Source: Lachnospiraceae bacterium UBA1066
GTDB lineage: Bacteria > Bacillota > Clostridia > Lachnospirales > Lachnospiraceae
Assembly: GCA_002316215.1 (NCBI GenBank)
Contig: DCDB01000078.1
Coordinates: forward strand, 1-25,921
Length of the DNA: 25,921 nt
Direction: 5' to 3'
The stretch's first letter is position 1, and every line of letters starts with the position of its first letter. Shown in pieces: positions 22,701 through 25,921 of the stretch. The notes below the pieces were generated by a model that saw nothing but the letters and a program-made list of their open reading frames with translations, was not told where the DNA came from and ran no database searches. Both the position numbers and the translations under genes were made by a program.

Positions 22701-25700
22701 TTTCTGAGAAATCCACCGCTCCGTCAGCCGCATTCTTTACTTCTTCGACGATTCTGTCTGCACCGTCTGTCGTCTCAATCAGGCGGAAGCTGAATTCACC
22801 GGCTGTAAGAGGCTGTTCCCTTCCGGTCAGCATTTTAACAGCCTTCGGCTGCCACTTTACTTCAGACGAATTGGTAAATACGGCATCATCTATATGGGAT
22901 GTTCCGAGCACCAGCAGCGTATCCGAATTCTGGTCACTGACATGGGTGTTGACCGTATAGCTGCTGCTGTCGTAAAGGATTCCCTCTGCACCGTCATTTA
23001 CTTCGGCAAGTGTATAAGTATGATACCCGGTATCATCGACGCCTGCCTTGTAATTTCCGTCCGCATCCTCATCAAGATAATAATTGAGGGTGAAGGAAAT
23101 ATCCCCGTTTTCATCCGAAACTGCTTTATAAACCCTGGTTGTATCCGCATTATCCGTCAGAGTGAAATTAAAGCCTGCGGGAGAAGCAATTCCCGTAACC
23201 TTTTTAACAGCCTTAACGGTTATCGTGCCTTTTGCCATATGATGGTTTGTAAATACCGGCTCAGATGTGAGTTCCTGCGTGCAGGCCGCATCACTGTAAT
23301 ACTTCGTTTCAACAACTGCCTCGCCTGTCGGTGTCGAAGGCTTTGTAACCGTTACCTTTGCATAGTAAACAGCATCATCAGCCTTAATACCATTCATAGC
23401 GATGGTATCTTCCTTCATCTCGTAAATATGTACACCGGAATCATCCTTTGCTTTACTGATCTCATAATCAATCGTGAAATCAACGGCACCCGCCATCATG
23501 TTGCTGGCAGTGGTCAACGGTGTCTCACCGGCTTTTCCGTCTTTCACTTCATAAAGTGAGAAGCTGAAGAATCCAGGTATAAGAATCGAACTGCTCGGAG
23601 TCAGCAACTTTGTAGCATGCAGCTTTGCCTGAGCCTTTGCCTTATAAACATTCGTAAAAGAAGGAACGGTATCAGTACCGTCATACTTCACCTGCGTCGT
23701 CAGTTTATCTGAGCCGTCATTCGTTACTGTTACAGCGACTTTCTTAACACTGGTATCCTTTGAGATATACGGATAAGCATCTTTATCAATGGCATTTTCT
23801 GTAATCGTATAGTTAAATGTCTTTGAATCCGCCCCGTCAAGGTCTGCCAGTGCATATTTAAGTGCCGGGAATGTAATTATTCCATTTTCGTCATTAGAAG
23901 CCGATGCAATCGTAACACCCTTTTCATTCTTCAGCGAGAAATCGAAAATGTAGTTTGCATCAATTGTAAAAAGGTCGATTGTCTTTTTAGCTGAAAGATC
24001 GGCTTCTCCGACCGGTTCGTATCCGTTATTGAAAAGTGCCTGTGTACCTTCATTATTGACCGAAGGACTATACACAGCCGCGGCCGTAAGATGTCCGGAA
24101 TTATCATCCGTGACGGTGACGGTCATAGTAACCTGCGGAGCCGTATATTGAACCGCTGTGCTGGTTCCCTTATCTTCTGTAATAAGATAAACGTAGGTTC
24201 CCGTCTCGTCGACATAGCTGCCATTTACAATGCCTTTTTCATACGTAAATGCAGAGGAATCCGTTACCGTCCAGTCGATTTTGGCCGTACCCGTACCGGC
24301 TTCTGTTTTTCCTGTCGCTACGATGTTCCCGTCCTTATCCGTAACCTTGAATGTGAATTCTTCGGCAGCGATTTTTTCATTCTTTGCTGTTCCGAGAGTC
24401 TTCGTGCCGACAAGGGCTACATCGCCCTTTGCATAATAATTATTATTGAATGTCAGCGCCTGAACATCTCCTGCGTCAGGATTAGTAATATTCGTATAGA
24501 CAGCATTCGGTGTCAGTGTGCCGTTCAGGTTATCTTTAAGTGTCACATCCACTTGGTAAACTGTCGTATCATAAGTAATTCCCGCCTGTGTTCCGGCGAT
24601 TTCCTTGATAAAATAAGGATAAACCGTACCATCTGTCTTAGCATTGTAAATCTTTGTGCTGTCTTCTGTGCCAGTAGTATTAGCTTCCGTATAGAACGTC
24701 AGTGCATTAAAATCCACGCTGCCGTCAGCCTTATTGGTTACAGTGCTGCCCACCTGCTGTGTGCAGGCTTCATCGGAATAAACGCCAAACTTATAAGCTC
24801 CAGCAGCAAGTTTTGAATTTCCCTGATCGAGTGTCTTAGTCGCTTTGAATGCAATTGTCCCTTCGGCATTATAGACATTATTGAATATATACGGCTTTGT
24901 GCCTTCGGTATCTTCACTCGGAGAATAGGACAGAGCAGCCTTCAGTGAATGGCTGTCTTTATCATATGTCAGTGTTACCGTAATCTTCTCTTCCGTTGTA
25001 TCATAGACGTAGCCTCCGGACGTCCCCGGAATAACTTCTTTCACGGTATAAGTATACTTTGCATTTCCCGTATCTGCATCATACTTATTCAGATAGTCAA
25101 GATAAGTATAACCAATAGTGCCGAAATCGATATTTCCGTTATCATCCGTAACAACCGTAGAGACCTTGTTTGTCTGATTATCTGTCAGCTGAAACGTGAA
25201 CGGATGTCCCGCAGGAGCCGCACCGTTCAAAGTTTTTGTAAGGGCGATCGGAACCTCTGTCGTAAGCGGTGTATTTTCCGCAACAACCGGATCTACATCG
25301 AGGCTGCTGTAGGAGATGGAGATATCCACATTCTGATCGTTTGCTGCTGCTTCAGTAAGGATCGTCTTTACCTGAGTGGCATATTCTTCATTTGTCAGAC
25401 CGGAAAGAACAGTCGGATTCGTATCGGAAACAGCCTTTCCTTGACTGTCATAGCCGTTATACTTTGTAATAGTAATGCTGGAAATTGTCGAAGTTGCCGG
25501 TATGTTAAGATCCGGGACAGAGGAAGAATCAAGAGTATCGATAAATACTCCTTTTCCAGCTGTCAGCGTTACTGCATCATCCGGATAGGTCTGTACCTTA
25601 GGATCTGAAGCATCCGTTTCTGAAGTATAAGTCTGCGGTGTTATCGTAAGAGGCAGGCTATTCGTTATTGTGGCACCGCCGTCTTTCGCTGTAAGGGTAT

Positions 25701-25920
25701 AAACAGTATCAAGATCTGCATTATATCCATCCGGCGCACTTATTTCTTTAGTGTAATAATCCTGATCGGCAACAAGCCCCTCAAAGGTTGCGATTCCATC
25801 CGTACCTGTTTCTGAAATATAGTCATTACCATGACTGTCCTTTACAGGCTTGGTGCATCCCGAATCGGAAAACAGTTCGAACTTCGCCCCTTGCAGTTTA
25901 ATTGAGCTGTCTGTACTGTC
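19789..25920 (-). CDS. Giant multi-domain isopeptide-module surface protein (pilin/adhesin-like), 5' end outside window
   Basis: The frame is open without a stop from the TAA at 19789 to the window edge, so at least 2043 residues are visible and the N-terminus is missing. The GTG at 25329 is internal, because homologous coding sequence continues upstream. In order: a SpaA/Cna-B-like module (GAKFELFSD...KEISAPDGY), a linker, ten Spy0128-like modules of about 120-145 residues, four SpaA-like modules of about 103 residues, a Pro/Thr stalk, and a hydrophobic helix ending MKKRSQG. Each Spy0128-like module keeps the Lys, Glu and Asn positions that form intramolecular isopeptide bonds in that family. 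It is predicted to be exported and wall-anchored as a long stiff fibre. Adhesion or pilus function is inferred. No sortase gene is in the window. Confidence 0.9.
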   Translation of the reverse strand, partial: DSTDSSIKLQGAKFELFSDSGCTKPVKDSHGNDYISETGTDGIATFEGLVADQDYYTKEISAPDGYNADLDTVYTLTAKDGGATITNSLPLTITPQTYTSETDASDPKVQTYPDDAVTLTAGKGVFIDTLDSSSVPDLNIPATSTISSITITKYNGYDSQGKAVSDTNPTVLSGLTNEEYATQVKTILTEAAANDQNVDISISYSSLDVDPVVAENTPLTTEVPIALTKTLNGAAPAGHPFTFQLTDNQTNKVSTVVTDDNGNIDFGTIGYTYLDYLNKYDADTGNAKYTYTVKEVIPGTSGGYVYDTTEEKITVTLTYDKDSHSLKAALSYSPSEDTEGTKPYIFNNVYNAEGTIAFKATKTLDQGNSKLAAGAYKFGVYSDEACTQQVGSTVTNKADGSVDFNALTFYTEANTTGTEDSTKIYNAKTDGTVYPYFIKEIAGTQAGITYDTTVYQVDVTLKDNLNGTLTPNAVYTNITNPDAGDVQALTFNNNYYAKGDVALVGTKTLGTAKNEKIAAEEFTFKVTDKDGNIVATGKTEAGTGTAKIDWTVTDSSAFTYEKGIVNGSYVDETGTYVYLITEDKGTSTAVQYTAPQVTMTVTVTDDNSGHLTAAAVYSPSVNNEGTQALFNNGYEPVGEADLSAKKTIDLFTIDANYIFDFSLKNEKGVTIASASNDENGIITFPALKYALADLDGADSKTFNYTITENAIDKDAYPYISKDTSVKKVAVTVTNDGSDKLTTQVKYDGTDTVPSFTNVYKAKAQAKLHATKLLTPSSSILIPGFFSFSLYEVKDGKAGETPLTTASNMMAGAVDFTIDYEISKAKDDSGVHIYEMKEDTIAMNGIKADDAVYYAKVTVTKPSTPTGEAVVETKYYSDAACTQELTSEPVFTNHHMAKGTITVKAVKKVTGIASPAGFNFTLTDNADTTRVYKAVSDENGDISFTLNYYLDEDADGNYKAGVDDTGYHTYTLAEVNDGAEGILYDSSSYTVNTHVSDQNSDTLLVLGTSHIDDAVFTNSSEVKWQPKAVKMLTGREQPLTAGEFSFRLIETTDGADRIVEEVKNAADGAVDFSEITYTEPGVHTYQIYETSADADGIICSTERYTVKVTVSYSEENKKLTADAAYTDKDGKTVDGAVFENTYSASGKAKFSVTKNYKQVLSSAAFMFKLTATDKDHNALTGSDAYTDAVTVTTMNGTGAAAFKEIKYTSAGTYYYTIEELAGSESYIAYDSVPQHLTVAVTDDQKGHLNADCGGTDVGTDSYTVNFVNAYYASTEASFNVLKTVKTGYDTVAPADPGTYFFKITDLSDGAAYTKAATQVISNGADGKAVAGPFKYAKDYRGNTAVNDVGMHVYQVEEVLNANGDPLPEGGTANGITYDTNVYKVTVNVQDDEKGNMTASVVYPAGDAVSFENVKEYKGSTDFAAKKVLSGKDVKLAAGEFSFGLYETDSDFANPVQIGSDVTNDADGKITFAPIAYSTLDKDYTDTHYYILQETKGSEDGMFYDATVYKYKVVLQKNEDTHKLDTTYTDMTDGTEKPADEINPEFDNVKVKVQLDKYDVTGENEVPGAVITIYEADENGNKTSKAVDTWTSDAKGPHDFSDKLTPGKSYVIEETNAPSGYAYTADIPFTLNKDGTVTTEAPTKDDGTIEVRDKALDVKLDKFDATGEKEVPGATITVYKVSSDGTRTPVDTWTSDGKGSHDFSKKVEAGSSYVLVETNAPTGYAYTAEIPFSIDKDGTVKTEAPTKDDGTIEVRDKALDVKLDKFDATGEKEVPGAKVIVYKTNADGTLGDVADAWTSDARGSHDFGSKVTAGQTYTIVETGAPTGYAYTANIVFTVNKDGTVDTKADKSSDGTIQIRDKAISFTIDKIDVTSSKEISGAVMTVYEKAADGKLTKVDSWTSVAGTTHDFGSKLTAGTTYVLREETAPDGYTAISDTEFTIAKDGTVTTTLTMTKDADGNFIYLVQDKPETTPTATPTPPEKTPTPTPKTTTVTPTPKAVTTSTPTTTKAAKTSDDSMPAIYWLLLIDAAAAIAIAALMKKRSQG
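19809..19899 (-). other. Atypical sortase-like C-terminal sorting signal
   Basis: The last 36 residues of the giant protein read AAKTSDDS, then a hydrophobic helix of about 20 residues (AIYWLLLIDAAAAIAIAALM), then KKRSQG. This is the layout of a cell-wall sorting signal (motif, membrane helix, basic tail), but the motif lacks the LPxTG Leu-Pro and Gly. KTSD resembles the KTGD form common in gut clostridia. Confidence 0.7.
19900..20020 (-). repeat. Pro/Thr-rich wall-spanning stalk
   Basis: About 40 residues, almost entirely Pro, Thr, Lys and Ser (TPTATPTPP, TPTPTP, TSTPTTTK), lie between the last SpaA module and the sorting signal. The encoding DNA is correspondingly repetitive (GGAGTCGGAGTCGGAGT on the plus strand). 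Such segments usually span the peptidoglycan. Confidence 0.8.
20021..21280 (-). repeat. Four tandem SpaA/Cna-B-like modules
   Basis: Four units with a period of about 309-312 bp each contain an LDKxDxTG...GA start with the isopeptide Lys, an ETNAPxGYAYTA-type block with the catalytic Glu, and an IxVRDKA end with Asp in the acceptor position. The middle units are nearly identical across their boundaries: 20597-20704 and 20906-21013 differ at two of 108 bases. The unit next to the stalk is the most diverged. Confidence 0.9.
21281..25290 (-). repeat. Ten tandem Spy0128-like pilin modules
   Basis: Ten divergent modules share the pattern KxL near the start, a central Y-x-Y/H-x-I/V-x-E, then YD..Y.V.VTV, and a terminal F-x-N-x-Y. 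The Lys, Glu and Asn of the intramolecular isopeptide bond can be picked out in every copy, for example TKTL...KE...FNNVY in the first and KKVL...QE...FDN in the last. Unlike the SpaA block, they are too diverged to be obvious at DNA level. Confidence 0.85.
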
Positions 25921-25921
25921 T

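Noticed and set aside
25329..25329. GTG at 25329 as the start of the giant protein
   Set aside because: The same frame continues upstream without a stop to the window edge and encodes a recognisable SpaA-like module, so the true start lies outside the window.

Overview
The window reads as a chromosomal segment of an anaerobic Firmicute, most likely a gut Clostridia/Lachnospiraceae relative. This is an inference from AGGAGG-type ribosome binding sites, moderate GC with A/T-rich intergenic DNA, a YqeG-type HAD protein, CoaX with an ECF-type pantothenate permease, a clostridial-type citrate synthase, and a giant surface protein built of Spy0128-like and SpaA-like modules. Almost everything is on the minus strand. 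The exceptions are aroE and a small ArsR-family regulator. No insertion sequence, integrase, phage gene or CRISPR array is visible.

Region 1 (1-2.97 kb) is aromatic amino acid biosynthesis. A fused 3-dehydroquinate dehydratase/shikimate kinase (AroD-AroK) is divergent from shikimate dehydrogenase (aroE). A second, diverged shikimate-kinase-like protein ends tail to tail with aroE. Region 2 (2.35-6.94 kb) is a compact minus-strand gene run: AI-2E-family membrane protein, citrate synthase, patatin-like phospholipase, YqeG-like HAD phosphatase and the shikimate-kinase paralogue, with overlaps or gaps of at most 26 nt. Region 3 (6.95-7.37 kb) is a monocistronic ArsR/SmtB-type regulator with an intact alpha-5 zinc-site signature, a near-consensus promoter, a candidate operator over its start site and an intrinsic terminator.

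Region 4 (7.4-13.3 kb) is a complete branched-chain amino acid/amide ABC importer in the order livK-livH-livM-livG-livF, preceded by a fumarylacetoacetate-hydrolase-family enzyme. A 34-bp tandem repeat that appears to have grown from the 3' end of livF follows the operon. Region 5 (13.5-13.75 kb) holds a tRNA-Leu with anticodon AAG, a textbook promoter, a strong terminator and three A-rich 23-bp repeats upstream of the promoter. Region 6 (13.8-17.4 kb) has a lipoprotein whose Shine-Dalgarno lies in a hairpin, coaX, a PanT-like ECF S component, and the azlC-azlD branched-chain amino acid exporter pair.

Region 7 (17.5 kb to the end) is a cell-surface locus. It contains a secreted dual-domain wall hydrolase (NlpC/P60 plus glucosaminidase, joined to the signal peptide by a Ser/Thr/Glu/Lys stalk encoded by a 15-bp minisatellite) and, upstream of it, a giant surface protein whose 5' end lies beyond the window. 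At least 2043 residues of that protein are visible: one SpaA-like module, a linker, ten Spy0128-like isopeptide modules, four SpaA-like modules, a Pro/Thr stalk and an atypical sortase-like C-terminal signal. This is the most unusual part of the window. All family assignments come from reading motifs in the translated sequence; no database search was run.
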